Positions 31,126-43,164 are shown, counted from the stretch's first letter. The stretch is 64,000 nucleotides of DNA from Coix lacryma-jobi var. lacryma-jobi (GCA_009763385.1 CM019823.1:94871104-94935103); one strand, 5' to 3'. Numbers and translations are program-made. Notes: generated by a model from the sequence alone, not told the origin.

Positions 31126-32882
31126 TGTAGCAAGTCCAGTCACCATACCTAAAGGAGTGAAGCTAAAGCAGCTATCTACTAATGTCAAATGGGGTTGTCA
31201 ATCCCGACACTAGTAGGAGCTAGCTAGATAGATTGCAATCTACCTAGAGGAGATTCTGCAAGCGCACAGAACTATCGTAGTAGCACTTCGCCTGGGAGTA
31301 CCAGGTGTCGATTTATTTGATCCCAAAGGAAGGCTAGGGTGGTGTATGAGTCGAGTCAAGGAGGGGATGAGAGTCGAAGAATAAGAAAGGGAAAGAGAGA
31401 GAAGAGAAGAGAGGAGATGAAAGGCTAGAAAGAATTTATGAGTGGATAGGTAAGGATGAATGGAATGGCTAAGGTAAGGTGGATAGACAGGTAGATAGGG
31501 GGAAATAGATAACTAATATAACTAACTAATAACTAATAACTACTCCTAGATAACTACGAAGCAAGATAGGCGAATGTCAAATAAGCAACCAAGTTAAGTA
31601 TAGTTTTATTCCTATCTTGTCAAGTACCGAGGCGTACTAGGCTTTCCCACTGACTTAGGTTGAACGATAGCACAACGAGCCTTATTGTTAAACTAGACCA
31701 ACTACATGGTGGAATTCAAGGCGCACAGGGTTGTCACCACCTGCTTGCTACCACAGCTATCCGGGGGTCTAGCCGTATCTGAAGGTAAGTCTATAACTAA
31801 GCACCACGCCTAATTATATTCTAACTATCTCTATCCTGGCCTAGAATAGAGACACCCTTGCAGACGTCAGAGCAAGTACTTGACTTAATAAGATAAACAC
31901 TAAACTAACTAAGCAACCTATTGGTAAGATCAAACACTAAGCACACTAGAGATTAACAACTATGGCTAAGTGAATTGAAATGTAGGATAGCTAGGTACTC
32001 AAGCAATCAATCAAGTAAACTACTCAATACTGGCAAGTAGAATAAAGTAATACTTGAAATGATGAACTAGAATATAGTAAAGTGCTTGAGTTACAAGAGC
32101 AAAACCTGAACGTCGCACTCTTCTACTCTTGAGCTAAGCCTTGAGCAGAGCTTCCGCGAGGGCAATGAGGCAAGGATGCCTTGCTCTACTAGCTACCTAC
32201 TTGCCTAAGCTTGGCTAAATCCTAAGCTATTAGCTCTCTAGCTTTAGCCTTGCTTTGCTTCTTCCTTCCTTTCCTTGCTTTCAATGAAGTGACACCTCCA
32301 AGGGGGTATTTATAGGGGGCAGCCATCCGACCTAGGGCAAACCCTAGTGGCGGGCGCCGGCCCTAGGTGGCGGCCGCCACCCCCCTGGCCCTTGGATGCA
32401 CCGTCATTGATCCTACGGTCTCCAGGGACTCCTCCAAGGCGGTTCCAAGGTCGGTTGCATGTCCAAATAACCGTCACATGGGCAATTAGGTCATGATCCA
32501 CGTGACATCTCTTCTTAGCCCTCCGATGTCACCGACCTAGTGACCAAGTGCTAAGATTTGGCCCTGGGGTGGTCACACGGATCAGTGACGTGGCAGGGGA
32601 GAGTTTGGGCCTCTCCTTGGTGGCGGGCGGCACCTAGGGGTGGCGGGCGGCACCTAGGGGTGGCGGGCGCCACCCCACTAGGGCCCAAATGGGCCCTGGT
32701 GAGTGGGCTCGGCCCCTGGTGGGTCCATTCTCCAAATTTGTCCAAATCCTGCATTCAAATAAAAATCTATGGACATGTGGAATTTGGTTAGTTTGAAACC
32801 TATTTGACTACTTTTCATGCCTTTTTGGTGAATTTTTGGGTAAAATGTTGATGGTAAAACAAGTGTTTAAGGACCATCAATA
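31126..32882 (-). repeat. Element B 5' LTR
   Basis: Starts (minus) at about 32882, where TG has become TA (TATTGATGGTCC), and ends near 31126 in GCTACA before the outermost primer-site cassette. If the innermost perfect site is the used one, the LTR would instead end near 30984. The first 670 bp match 11477-12113. A TATAAATA box is at 32314-32307 (minus). A 20-bp unit (GTGGCGGGCGGCACCTAGGG) is duplicated at about 32619-32660 but not in the 3' LTR copy. Confidence 0.8.
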
Positions 32883-34259
32883 GTATCCTCCCACTTCTGC
32901 CTAAACTCCTTCCGCTCTCTAGCAGCACGCCTAAGCAACTTATCTTGACTAAGAAGGGCGACAGTAAGTTTCTCGACCTCAGCAGAAAGCTCGTCGGGGG
33001 TCTTCGATACCTGGGAGGTGTCATCGTCGTCGTTCCGAGGGATCTCCTCCAGTTCGCCGTCAACCTCCTTGCCGAGGGCCATGGTGCAGAGGCCCTCGTT
33101 GTCGGCGAAGAAGCAGAGGCCGTTCAGCTTGTCCTCGATCCTCTTCTTCTTCTCCGACTCGTCATCGCTTGAGGAAGCAGAGTTGTCATCTGAGTCGTCG
33201 ACGTCGCTGAGCGTGGCGAAGAAAGCACGCTGCTCAGCCTGGGCCTTCTCCAAGTACTTCTTCTTGCTGTACTCCTTGTTGAAGCTGCCCTTCCACTTGT
33301 GCTTCGCGGGGACATACTTCTCCTTGCGCTTGCCGAAGTCGTACTTGTACCCATGATCCGCCTTGCCGAAGACTTGCTTGTTCTTCTTCGGGCAATTGGC
33401 GATGAAGTGGTTGGGGTCGCCGCACTCGAAACAACCCGAGCATCCTCCTCCGCGGTGACGGTTCATGCGGTTGTTGTGGAACCGCGAGAACCGGTTGGCG
33501 AGCAAAGCCAGCTCGTCATCCCCCATGAACTCCAGCTGCTCCTCTGTGACAGAAAGAAGTGAAGAGAGTGCAAATCCTCCAGAGGGGTTAGCAGAAGAGC
33601 CAGAAAGCAAAGCCATCGACGAGCCAGAAGGATTTTCATAAGAAGCTCTCGCCATGGCATCAATCTCACTGGACTTGAGCTTACTAAAGAGCTCGTCGCA
33701 CGTGAGGGTCTCATAGTTAGGCGATTCGATGATCGCCTGAACCTTGGAATCCCACACCGACCGATCAAAGGTATGTAAAATCTTCAAAGCCCTCTCATGA
33801 TCGTCGAAAGGCAACAGCTCCTTGTTAGCCCTCATCCTGTTGACAATCACCTGAAAGCAAGCGAATAAACTTTCTATGCTCTCGCCAGGCATGTGTCGAA
33901 AGTTCTCGTACTCTCGCTTGTGCGACTCGTAGAGACGGGTTTTGACTTGAGTGGTTCCCTCATGAAAACGCATGAGGGTAGCCCAAATCTCCCGAGCCGT
34001 AGCGTGGTGAGAAACACGATCAAACTCCGTCATGCTCAAACATGAGAAAAAGAGCATTACAGGCTCGGCTATTGGCATCGTGCTCATCAATCTGATGCTG
34101 AGTAGCACGAGCAGCCAAGACCACAATAATTGCAGAGTTGGCAACTATCCGCAAATGGAAGCACCTAAGAACTCCGAAGATAGGCCGACATGCATATCTT
34201 CCAATACGCATAGTAGTTCGTCCCATCGAAAACGGCGGTTTGCCCATGCCGCGATCCAT
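32883..34259 (-). pseudogene. gag: Element F gag, truncated by element B
   Basis: The ATG at 34259 (minus) gives MDRGMGKPPF, then a one-base shift near 34230 and another around 34080. From there to 32883 the frame is open and is the best-preserved gag of this family in the window. It shows EIWATLMRFHEGTTQVKTRL, a capsid-like block ending SLLSVTEEQLEFMGDDELAL, a zinc knuckle CFECGDPNHFIANC near 33430-33390, a Lys-rich basic stretch, an acidic Ser/Asp stretch (SDDNSASSSDDESEKKKR), then a coiled-coil-like region RRAARERKEFRQKWED. Immediately after, the frame runs into element B's LTR and stops. Confidence 0.9.
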
Positions 34260-34307
34260 GTCGCCTTCTGTGGATCTGGAACCGGCTAAGGTGAAGATCC
34301 TTAACCC

Positions 34308-34319
34308 GCTCTGATACCA
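34308..34319 (-). promoter_or_regulatory. Primer binding site, element F
   Basis: The minus strand reads TGGTATCAGAGC two bases from the LTR end; an exact Met-type primer site. Confidence 0.92.
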
Positions 34320-34321
34320 AT

Positions 34322-36196
34322 TGAAGGACCAAAAGTGCTACCAGAGAGTGACCAGAGGGGGGGGTGAATGGGAGCTTCAAATTTCTTTTCAGAAACTTGT
34401 TGCCTGTGTCCCAGAGAATCAACCTCTAGAGCAAACCTAGAGCTTGCGAGTATCCATGACCCTAGATGTAGGGTGGATGCTTCGGAGAAGTACAGCGAGA
34501 CACTACACAACTCTAGAAACCCAACACAAAAGCCAGAAACGGAAACCGACAACGAACGAACGAACCACGGACGAAAACGTGCAAAGCTGCTCTGACCGGA
34601 CTCACAGGAGCGTCCGGCCAGTCAGGATCGGACGCGTCCAGTCGATCAAAAACCGTTTTGGGACCTTACTGTTTCTGACCGGACTCACTAGCGAGGAGCG
34701 TCCGGTCACCAACTCAGCGTCCGATCGATTCAAACGAAAAACGATGAATAGTGGAAGAGGCGAGTCCGGTCATCTAGAAACTGGTGCGTTCGATCAACCC
34801 TTCACAAAACTGAGCAGCGAGACTCACAACGATCAGACGCACTGGTCAGCGTCCGGTCGTTGAACAGGCAGCGTCCGGTCACCCCGATTTCGTGTTGTTC
34901 GTCCACCGATTCGACTCGATCTCACTCAAAACGAATCCTCTAGGGATCAAACATGGTGAGATGAGTCACAAGGAGGATAGTGAGCTACTCCTAGGAGATC
35001 ATGGCTCGAACCTATCTCCAAAATGATGAATCGAAGAAATCCGAGGAGAGGGGAGAAAAGTTGATCCAAAACGAAAACCGATCGATCTACTTGTTTAGGA
35101 GGTTTCAGTTAAAATCCTTCGGTGAAAGTGATCTCCTCATTGCAAAGAACAAGTTGATTCAAATGGTTTTGCAAATGGAGCAATGTAGAAGGAGAACGAT
35201 CAATGGGAAAATCGTGGAGGAAAAGAAAAACGTGAAGAACAACTTCAAAACGTGAATCACAGCCATGAATTGCAACCGTGTGGCTACCACACGCTACAAC
35301 AGTGAGATTACGGTCTCACTTCCTCAAAATCTCCAGTACACAGAGGTATGGTTCTCTGCGGATCTTAGTTGCTACAGCAGGGGATTGGGAGAGCAGGAAA
35401 ACCTAGAAGGCAAAGATTAATGACTGAGATAGGATGGAGGTGGGTGTCTCCTCTACTTATCCTAATTCTAATTCCCACTCTACCCCTAACTAATTACATA
35501 GTGAACCAGCTAAACCCTAGGGTTATTCTGGACCAACTCGTGGTAGGTGGTGATCCGACGGCCACGCCCGCACAACTAGTAGCGTTGCCTCGACGCAACC
35601 TCACCAATTGCTGCCACGTGCCGCCACTGTTCTACTTGTCCTTTTCCCGGACTTCGTCCCCGCTTTTGAGGCCCAAACCGGGAAACCAGCCTTCATGACC
35701 AACCCTCGGTTTTTAGGCCCAAACCGGGAAACCAGCCGTCCATCGCCTGAGTTTTGTGGCCTAAACTCAGAAACCCGCAGCGCCCAGGTTTTGAGGCCCA
35801 AACCTGGAAACCGTCCACTCGGTGGTTTTTCTGTGGCTCAACAACCAAACCGATCCGTAGAGGGGATGCACCGCCCGTGCACCTCGTCCACCGACACGTG
35901 TCCCCAGGTCCTCGACCCGAGCAACACCGTGCCCCGCAAGTCTCCGCTCATCGATGTCCCTGGCTGTCAGCCACCACAGCTGATCCTCATGCCACCGGTC
36001 CCTCAGTCCAAGCCTCACGTCCGCCCTTCACCTCTCTCGGTCCGTCGGCACCGCATGTCTCTACTTGACCTTCACCTTGCCTTCGATCACTGTATCCGTG
36101 CTTGACACCTGCACAACACAAGCCAAAGAACATGCGCATTATCCCAGTTGACAATCACTCATCACTTGAGACTCGGCATACACCCATGTATCCGCA
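34322..36196 (-). repeat. Element F 5' LTR
   Basis: Starts (minus) TGCGGATACATGGGTG at 36196 and ends GGTCCTTCA at 34322; 1875 bp, shorter than the A and D LTRs. A hairpin array is at about 35650-35815. Where A and D have CGGACAGTCCG arrays, F has another set of GC-rich motifs at about 34595-34880, built on GCGTCCGGTC, GACCGGACTC and one CGGACGCGTCC. Confidence 0.9.
35650..35815. repeat. Hairpin array in LTR F
   Basis: Reverse-oriented equivalents of the A and D units, with arms such as CCAGGTTT/AAACCTGG and CCGGTTT/AAACCGG around a loop reading TGAGGCCC on this strand. Fewer units than in the A LTRs. Confidence 0.75.
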
Positions 36197-38118
36197 GGCT
36201 TTGGAGTAGGAGTCTAAATTGTCCGGTGTATCCTGCTGGCAGACCAGTGTTCCCGGGTCTCCTAATCCATCCAGTACTTAGCACTAGCGTTAACTTGATC
36301 ATAACATGTATACTTGATTCATTGACATAACTATGTTAAGATCCATGCTCCGTAGGACATTCTTTCTTCTATCCCTGTAGAAGCTCTATGGATCATAGGC
36401 AATGTGTGTGTTGATCCCACTATCCAAATTACTGTTTATCCTCCTGCTATGGTTATTTAGTCAATTATGCATTTATTCTGTTCTTGTCATGGTTATATCT
36501 TGAATCCTTTCGCACCTAGTCTTCCTAGTGGTAAAATATAAATAACGATACCTGGAATACTCCCGGTGAAATGCTACAACGGTAACCCCGTGCGCTTGTG
36601 GACCCTGTCTGTAAACGAATTGGTTTACTAGGCCAGCCTCTTAGGCTATCACTAAAACCACATGTCTTGGTATATGAAGTGCCATCGCACTTCAGTGCCG
36701 ATACCAGATATGTAGTTAAGTGACTGCGTCTGAGGCTGACATTGATACCCCTTGGTAGCATCGCTAGGAACCACCATACTCGGTGTATGACGTAAGGGAT
36801 GTCAGCCGACATTCCAGGCGCCGTACCTGGGGATGATGGCCTACCCTAGTGATGATGCTAAGAGATGTCAGTAAGTATTTCTGGCGTGATCGCCGAGGAT
36901 GGATCTCAAACCCATCCCCTGGTGGTTGCGCTAAGAAATGCCAACAGTAACCAGGTTCTACTTGTCCTAGACTCGGGGAGTGGACTACAAAGGACTCAAC
37001 GAGGCTATTAGAGTCACCCTCGCGATCTACCACTTGCTGGCCCAGAGAATATGGTGCATTCATAGGTAAACATAATCTAAGCACCACGCCTACATTATAT
37101 CGACCACTTAATCCAATCCGGAATCGAACTATGCGCTTTACGAACATATGTATGAACTTACTATCAATTAGAACTATATCAAGCATATAACTAGAATAAA
37201 CTAAGAACAAAATAAAGAGAAACATAATGATAATTGAAACAACACAAAGTCGAATACAAGAATTACCAGAACTCTTGATGACGATCCGGAATCCTGAGCC
37301 GCGCTCAACTCTACTTGTTTCTATCTAATTCTAATTCTAATCTCGAAGTAGAGCTCTAATCTAATCTCTAATCTCTGAATCCCTAACTATGTCTCTCTAA
37401 TTGCCTGATGAAGATAGATCTGATCAATATGACTGAGGATTGCTTCAGGGAGGGGGTCTGGGGCTGCTTATATAGCCCGGTGGGATGAATCATGACCTTC
37501 GAATCAAACCGACCTTGATCAAGGGCTTAGATGCATCGAGGATGTCGATTAGGTCACACTCCATGAAGATGGGCTGAGGAGGGACATGGCCCAGGCCGGC
37601 CCCACCTGTCATCCTCGAGGTGGTTGCTTCGCCGTGACGTCTTCTGGGACCTTCCTTATTGCCCTGATGCGCCTTTCCATCCGTTTGCACGATTTGTCTT
37701 GTTGGAGAAAGATTCAATCTCTTTCCATCTTCTGTAAAACTCCCTGGAATACAGTAATTCACCAACGCTGCTGAATTTGTCAGTTTAGTCCCCGTATTAT
37801 GTTGCTTGGTGATCACTCCAGGTTGTTCTAGAAGCTTCCATGTCGTAGCCAATAGGGACTCTCTCGTCAGGACTCCAAATGTAGCAAACCATATGACCGT
37901 TTCGATTGTCTCGACGAGCTCTTCACAATGGTATGATCCAATTCATCACTTGAGATACTTTTATGTAGTAAAATGTTGATGTTCCTGTCAAACAAGTGAG
38001 AACTACACAACTCGTGGAACTTGTTAGAATCAAACCCTACAACTATGCATTGTCACATGTTTACCATTGTTTTATGCACTAGTTGATGGTATAATGTTGA
38101 CTGTAAGGACCGTCAACA
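36197..38118 (-). repeat. Element H: gypsy LTR remnant with degenerate primer-site cassettes
   Basis: The right end reads, on the minus strand, TGTTGACGGTCCTTACAG at 38118, a typical start of a grass gypsy LTR. A TATATAAG box is at 37474-37467 (minus). Part of the middle (37070-37110) matches the LTR of B in the same orientation. From about 36720 to 36945 there are four decayed primer-site-like cassettes (for example GCGCCGTACCTGGGG) that read better on the plus strand, as does an LTR-end-like segment at 36550-36600. H is therefore probably a mosaic, cut on the left by element F. Confidence 0.55.
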
Positions 38119-39540
38119 ACATTCACCTCGCCATCGACCACTACCTCTGAGCTCCACACCTGCATAACAACACAGCCAAGAGACATGTTACCACTCATCA
38201 CAAAGGGCCGAACCACAAGAGCACACATCAACCTTGTGTTCGCAATCTCCCCCTTGATAAGTGCATTGTAAACACTCCATACCAATCATGAGAAATAAAA
38301 GAAAAACAGAAGAAGAGGAAGAGAAAACTTACTCAAATGCCCACAAGCCAAGACCAAAAGCCAAAAAAGGGCGATTTGAAATAAGCAAAGCTTGGTCTCC
38401 AAAGACATGGGCAATGGCTCGATGCAACCAAGCAAAGAGTTGGAGAAACAACTCTTAAAGAGCAAAACTCGATCATGTAGAAAATGATTAGAGCAAAAAC
38501 TCATCACTGGAGCAAAAAACTCAATCTCAAGAGCAAAAGACTAGGTTCCCAAAGACATGGGCAATGGCTCGACGCAACCAAGTCAAGAACAAGCTAGTCC
38601 TCAAGAAGAGGTAGAAAGGGCTCAACACCTCTAGCTGAAAGCTCCATACCAATTGAAAATTGAAGGCTGAAAGCTCTAAACCAATTGAAAATACCAAGCA
38701 AAAACTGCTAATCCCTCAAGACAGAGGCAAAGAGGCTCAACACAACTAGCAAGCTTGATACCGATATTGAAAAAGCACAAAGAGAAGCTCGAAACCAATT
38801 GGAGGAACACTCGGAGTATGCGGAGAAGCAGCAAAACAAAATGACTCCCCCTAAAAACAAGCCTAGACACAAAGGCTATCCAACAAAGCTCGATACCAAT
38901 TGTTCAGTTACCCAAACCGAACTCCCCCTAAACATGTGCCAACACCAGAAACTCCCCCTTGCTACAAGATTCACTTAAAAAGAAAATTCCCCCTTGTTTG
39001 CAATATGCCACCATTAAGACACACTAGAAAATTCTCCTCCATGGGAGCATATGCAAAACAAGTATCGGAGCAAAAGCAGAAGTATTGGAGCTAGGGCAAA
39101 TGTATCGGAGCAAGACAAACTACACTCTAAGCTAAAATGTATGAAAATGCACAATGCAACAGCTTCAAGTATATAGCAATTAGAGTGAAAGGATGCTCTA
39201 CTGAGTGTTGTCCTGACAAATTAGCAACAAGAATAAGTGCTAACAAAGGCTCAAACTGATCAAATGAATACGAAATATGAACAAGTAAGCATTGAGCAGT
39301 TTTAAGCCCATTCGGAAAGGGGTTCACCACTAAAATAGCACTAAGCATGAATAGACAGGAAGCCAAACATGTGCTAAAACATGTATGAAAGGTGAACTAC
39401 CCCTAGCAAAGTTCAATCATCATGCTATAGAGCGAAACATAGACTTGTGTTAATCAAATTTTATCAGAGAATTATAGCGGTTATTAACATAGGTTCAAAG
39501 TTAAGCATCTGATTCTGAGAGGTTGAAAGCTTGTCATTAC
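38119..39540 (-). mobile_element. Element I: Sirevirus-like copia remnant (3' end)
   Basis: The minus strand shows the first 126 bp of a 3' LTR (TGCGAACACAAGG at 38244 down to 38119), the polypurine tract ATCAAGGGGGAGAT just before it, and about 1.3 kb of 3' untranslated region that resembles A 5695-7197. Shared phrases include GTTGCGTCGAGCCATTGCCC near 38575 and several GGGGGAG tracts (38842-38990). Homology stops at 39540 and no coding sequence remains. H interrupts its LTR. Confidence 0.75.
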
Positions 39541-40105
39541 CAGCCATGTCTCAAGGTAATAAGTTATAGAGAGAGATCATATCCACAAAAGGAGTATTTT
39601 CATACCATAGTCCACACACATGCATATCTTGATCCAAGAGTATGACACTTCTCTCCTTGGATCCTTGATTTGACTTTACAATATATGCAATACAAGTATG
39701 CAATCATGTTTATCCCTACCAAGCTCCAAATAAGCCTTTTAGAAGCAGGGACAACAAAAGAAGGAAAAACTTTGTTATGCCTTGGTTAGGAATCATACAA
39801 CATCGAGTGATCCGAGAGCATCATTTGAGGAGTATAAAAAGTGAACTATGTTTTTCTTGATAAAATTTTGAAAACCTCAAAGTTGCTAAGATATGAATCA
39901 GGGAAGATGACTTTCCTTCGAGAGTTGTTCCATTTTTCAACATCCCAAGGAAACATGTTAGACAACGCCACAAATCCCACCTGTGTAAGGAATGATTTGG
40001 AATGATCTTTATAATAGTTGTATATCTCAGTAATGTTATGCTCGTGTTTACTTTTATCTCTAAAACTTTACTCGAGGATGAGCAAAGGGGTAAGTGTGGG
40101 GGAAT
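39541..40105 (+). other. Element J 3' internal end
   Basis: AT-rich, no ORF with support. It ends GGATGAGCAAAGGGGTAAGTGTGGGGGAATTG, a polypurine tract of the type that precedes gypsy LTRs beginning TGTTGGTGG. Confidence 0.6.
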
Positions 40106-41445
40106 TGTTGGTGGTCCTAAACTCATACTTTATAACCGCCAAGACTCGCATAAAACCAACATCAAACATAGAATAGGGCTTACAACTAACTATTTCCACA
40201 AGTTTTGTTGTTTGGACAATTGCAGGAGGGTATTCACGTAAATAGACAAATGGGCTCCAACACATGCAACATATGGCATGTAAATGCACCTGATATGAGC
40301 CCAAAGGGAATAGGCCCAATACCCAGCACTTCCAGCCCATCCAAATGGGAGAAATAGAGCTCAAAGCCCATCAAAACAACAAACTGGACCTAACACCCCC
40401 GATGGACATGGCCCACATCCACTCCAAAGACCACTAGAGAAACACGGTGGTGAGGTAGGCCAGTAGGGGTGCGCCCACACCACCATTGGCGCCAAACACG
40501 TTAAAATTTGAACGTGCGCCTGCCACCGCCTATCTCATGTCGGTATCAAGGTGTCCGGGTTCAATGCACCCAGAAGGTCAGTTTGGAGGTCAGTTTGCAC
40601 TTTCCATGTGGAGAGAAGAGGCTCGCCACCCCTCCAAGGCACCTCCACCTATAAAAGAAGGCATCCACCCTCCTCACAAAGCATCCAAGTGCTCATTGAT
40701 CATATCTCAAGAAGGATTCATGGAAGGAGTAGTGCCTCATAAATCTTAGCTCTAGTAGCTAACTAGAATAGGGAGCGAGTGAGTGCGAGTCGAAGAAGTA
40801 CCTGAGTTGTCGGCTACCTCTGCAGAAGGAACACCGAAATCACCGGTATGACTCTGCTTGTACCTCTATGATCTTGTGTAGTTCGTAAAGTATAAAGGTT
40901 CGTGTTCAACTTTGGTTCTAAGTTCTTATCGTGTTCTAGCTTTCGCGTTCATAGCTTGCTGGACTGATCGTTCACCCTCGGGTGAGTGCTTTAGCGAGAG
41001 GGCGCAAGTCCTACCTACCACTAGAGTAGTGGCCCTTAGCGTAAATGTGGTGTTTAGGCTAAGCGGTTGCAGGTTGGTTGCCTGGTTCTCCACGGTTGAG
41101 GAGGTAGGCGGCAGGTGGTGACAGCCTTGTCCATCCTTTGTAATCCACCCACGTTCGGGAATTCAGGTAGAGATGTATCGACATAGATTGGGAAACCAGT
41201 CTTCACCCGTTGACCGAAGCAGGCTACGTTTGGCTAAGCTTAGATGCATAAGGACTTGTTCCTTATAAGAAACTTGCTACCCTCGTTATCCTTCTTCTTA
41301 TCTTATTTGGGAGGACTAGACTAAGAAGCTATAGCACAACGTTCCTTGTGGAAAATACGATACCCTGAATACTTCTGGGTGAAGTGCTACAACGGTACTT
41401 CTATGCGCTTGCGGACTTTTCTGCTTACGCTAAGAAATACCAACA
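40106..41445 (+). repeat. Element J LTR
   Basis: Begins TGTTGGTGGTCC at 40106 and ends ATACCAACA at 41445, giving a 7-bp terminal inverted repeat. A TATAAAAG box is at 40650. Near the end a CCTGAATACTTCTGGGTG stem and GCGCTTGCGG resemble the ends of the B LTR. It is followed by a degenerate primer site, TAGCGACATTGCAAGGGA, at about 41454 and a second decayed cassette to about 41512. Confidence 0.75.
40650..40657 (+). promoter_or_regulatory. TATA box of LTR J
   Basis: TATAAAAG within a GC-rich context, about 800 bp before the LTR end. Canonical core-promoter motif; activity unknown. Confidence 0.55.
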
Positions 41446-41519
41446 AGCATTTCTAGCGACATTGCAAGGGATAGATTCAAACTCTATTCTTGGTAGCAAC
41501 GCTAAGAAGTGTCAACAAT

Positions 41520-42369
41520 GGCGGAGTTGCGTAGCCCAAAGAGATGCGGGGATCAGAGTCCGAGTCCTTTTGGAATCGAGGAGTCATATCCAAAAAGGAG
41601 ACGAAACCTTCGAATGCACTCATTGTCTCTTGCGGGCTGCAGATTGATAGATTCTCTAGGGCTTCGATGAGTTCGACGGCTTTTGGCATGGTTTGTGCTC
41701 CTTATTGTGGCTGGAGGCATCGATGCAAGTAGCCTTGATTGTCCACAATGCAAATCCATGAGCCAAAAACGAAAATTGACCCCGCTGGAAACATGGTGAC
41801 GTGGTTCGCCGAGCTCTCGAGCGCGAATTCACCGAAAGCCCCTACCTGGCGTGCCAGCTATCGGTATTTGTTAACTGACAACTCGTCACGGGATTACGTG
41901 AGACGATTTGTTCGGTGGGTTTTGACATTCGCATAACTCGGTGAGAACATAGGGACAATGATTTATACTGGTTTAGGCCGCTAAATAGCGTAATACCTTA
42001 TGTCCAGTGTGTCGTTTGCCTTGTGTTAGGATTGATTCAATATGATGGGGGTACGCGCCTGCTTCTCCTTATATAGTCCGGTAGAGCAGAGCGCCTACCC
42101 AAGTCCTAGTTGGTTACAATAGAGGAATTCTTATCTAATTACATAGAACAACTTCCATAGGAAACCGACTAAGTTACAACAAGTGTTCTAATACTATGTC
42201 GTGCTACTTCAAGCCTTCTGATCACTTTCTAGTCTTTCTAGGAATATTCCGAGTAGTCATCATCATGAAGTATCTTCAGGATCCTGGTCCGTCACTGATC
42301 TCTCGGAAACACCCGTGAAGTTCTCTATGAAGACACGATGAAGTTGTTCCCTTGAGTCAATAGACCTGG
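41520..42369 (-). mobile_element. Element K: Tat-like gypsy remnant (LTR end and leader)
   Basis: The minus strand reads GCTGGCACGCCAGGTAGGGG at about 41867-41848, a primer-site region typical of Tat-type grass gypsy elements, with LTR sequence to its right and leader or gag start to its left (41520-41845). A TATATAAG box is at 42075-42068 (minus). The LTR is cut at 42370 by element E. A 68-codon open frame at 41759-41553 may be the gag start, but I cannot recognise it. Confidence 0.5.
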
Positions 42370-42811
42370 TGAAAGGACCTAGTTTGGTTTTGGTAATTGA
42401 GTGACAACTTAGGTGGACTAATATGTGTTTGAAGTAAATTACATAGGTGATTAGTCCACAGGTGATCATGTGTGAGCAACATATGCCACAGAGGTGAAAT
42501 GGCTTGGAGGATGCTGCAAGGCTCATGCATGAGATGGAGGAGCTTAATGCACATGAAACATGACATGGAGTCATGTGGCTAAGATGGTGAAGATCAAGGC
42601 AAGGCTTGGCTTGATGGACCGATTGTGAAGGTGAAGGGCAAGTTGAAGGCTTTGAAGCCATTGGTACCGAGTGTCGGGAGGCTTAAGCAAGACTTGGCGT
42701 CGAAGGACCAAAGCAATGGTGAAAAGCAAGTAAGGTCAAGATCGATGGACCATGGAGGCCATATGATGATATGAAGTGGATCATATCATTTGATGATAGG
42801 TTGGTGCATGT
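42370..42811 (+). repeat. Element E 5' LTR, left part
   Basis: Starts TGAAAGGACCTAGTTTGG and is interrupted after CATGT (42807-42811), which is repeated at 61058-61062 as element C's target duplication. Confidence 0.88.
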
Positions 42812-43164
42812 TGTAAGGAAAATGGACCTCGGACCATTTAATTTTGGATTTTGGTGTTTGATGAACAACATAACCAAATTGGACTAATGCGTTTGCAAGT
42901 GTTTGTTTTGTAGTCCAATAGGGTGCAAATGTGACTTGGACTAAGGCAACGTGGTGATCCGATGATCAACACCTCAAGCAAGACTCTAGAATCTCAGTTG
43001 AAGACCCTAAAGATCAAGCAAAGTCCAAGGCACAAGAATGGAACCAAGACGATGCATGAAATCGCGAAGAAACGAGAAGAAAGGGACATCGAAAGCTGCA
43101 TCAGATGCTGGCTCAAAAGTGTCGGACGCAACGATGCCAAACCCTAGCTCGGGTTGGCACCAGC

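Larger units (their letters stand above)
11477..32882 (-). mobile_element. Element B: non-autonomous Athila-like gypsy element (gag-protease only)
   Basis: Minus-strand element. Its 5' LTR is at 31126-32882 and the start of its 3' LTR at 11477-12113. The interior carries gag and a protease remnant, but no RT, RNase H or integrase is visible. It is interrupted by G (12544-27664), and its 3' LTR by A. Evidence: the two LTR pieces match over about 640 bp; the polypurine tract TTGGGGGAGCT precedes TGTTGATGG at 12113; and a tRNA-Asp-type primer site TGGCGCCGTTGCCGGGGA sits by the 5' LTR. At the right it enters F gag, so B inserted into F. Apart from insertions its interior is only about 5.9 kb. 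Confidence 0.82.
32883..36196 (-). mobile_element. Element F: Sirevirus-like copia, 5' part only
   Basis: Minus strand: 5' LTR 36196-34322, primer site 34319-34308, gag down to 32883, where element B interrupts it. The rest of F would lie left of B, outside the window. Its gag and LTR ends belong to the same family as A and D, but the centre of the LTR differs. Confidence 0.88.

Noticed and set aside
30799..31188. N-terminal extension of the B gag into the LTR
   Set aside because: The extra codons translate the primer-site cassettes (repeated NKHFW). The MANKTIREF start at 30798 matches the usual gag start.
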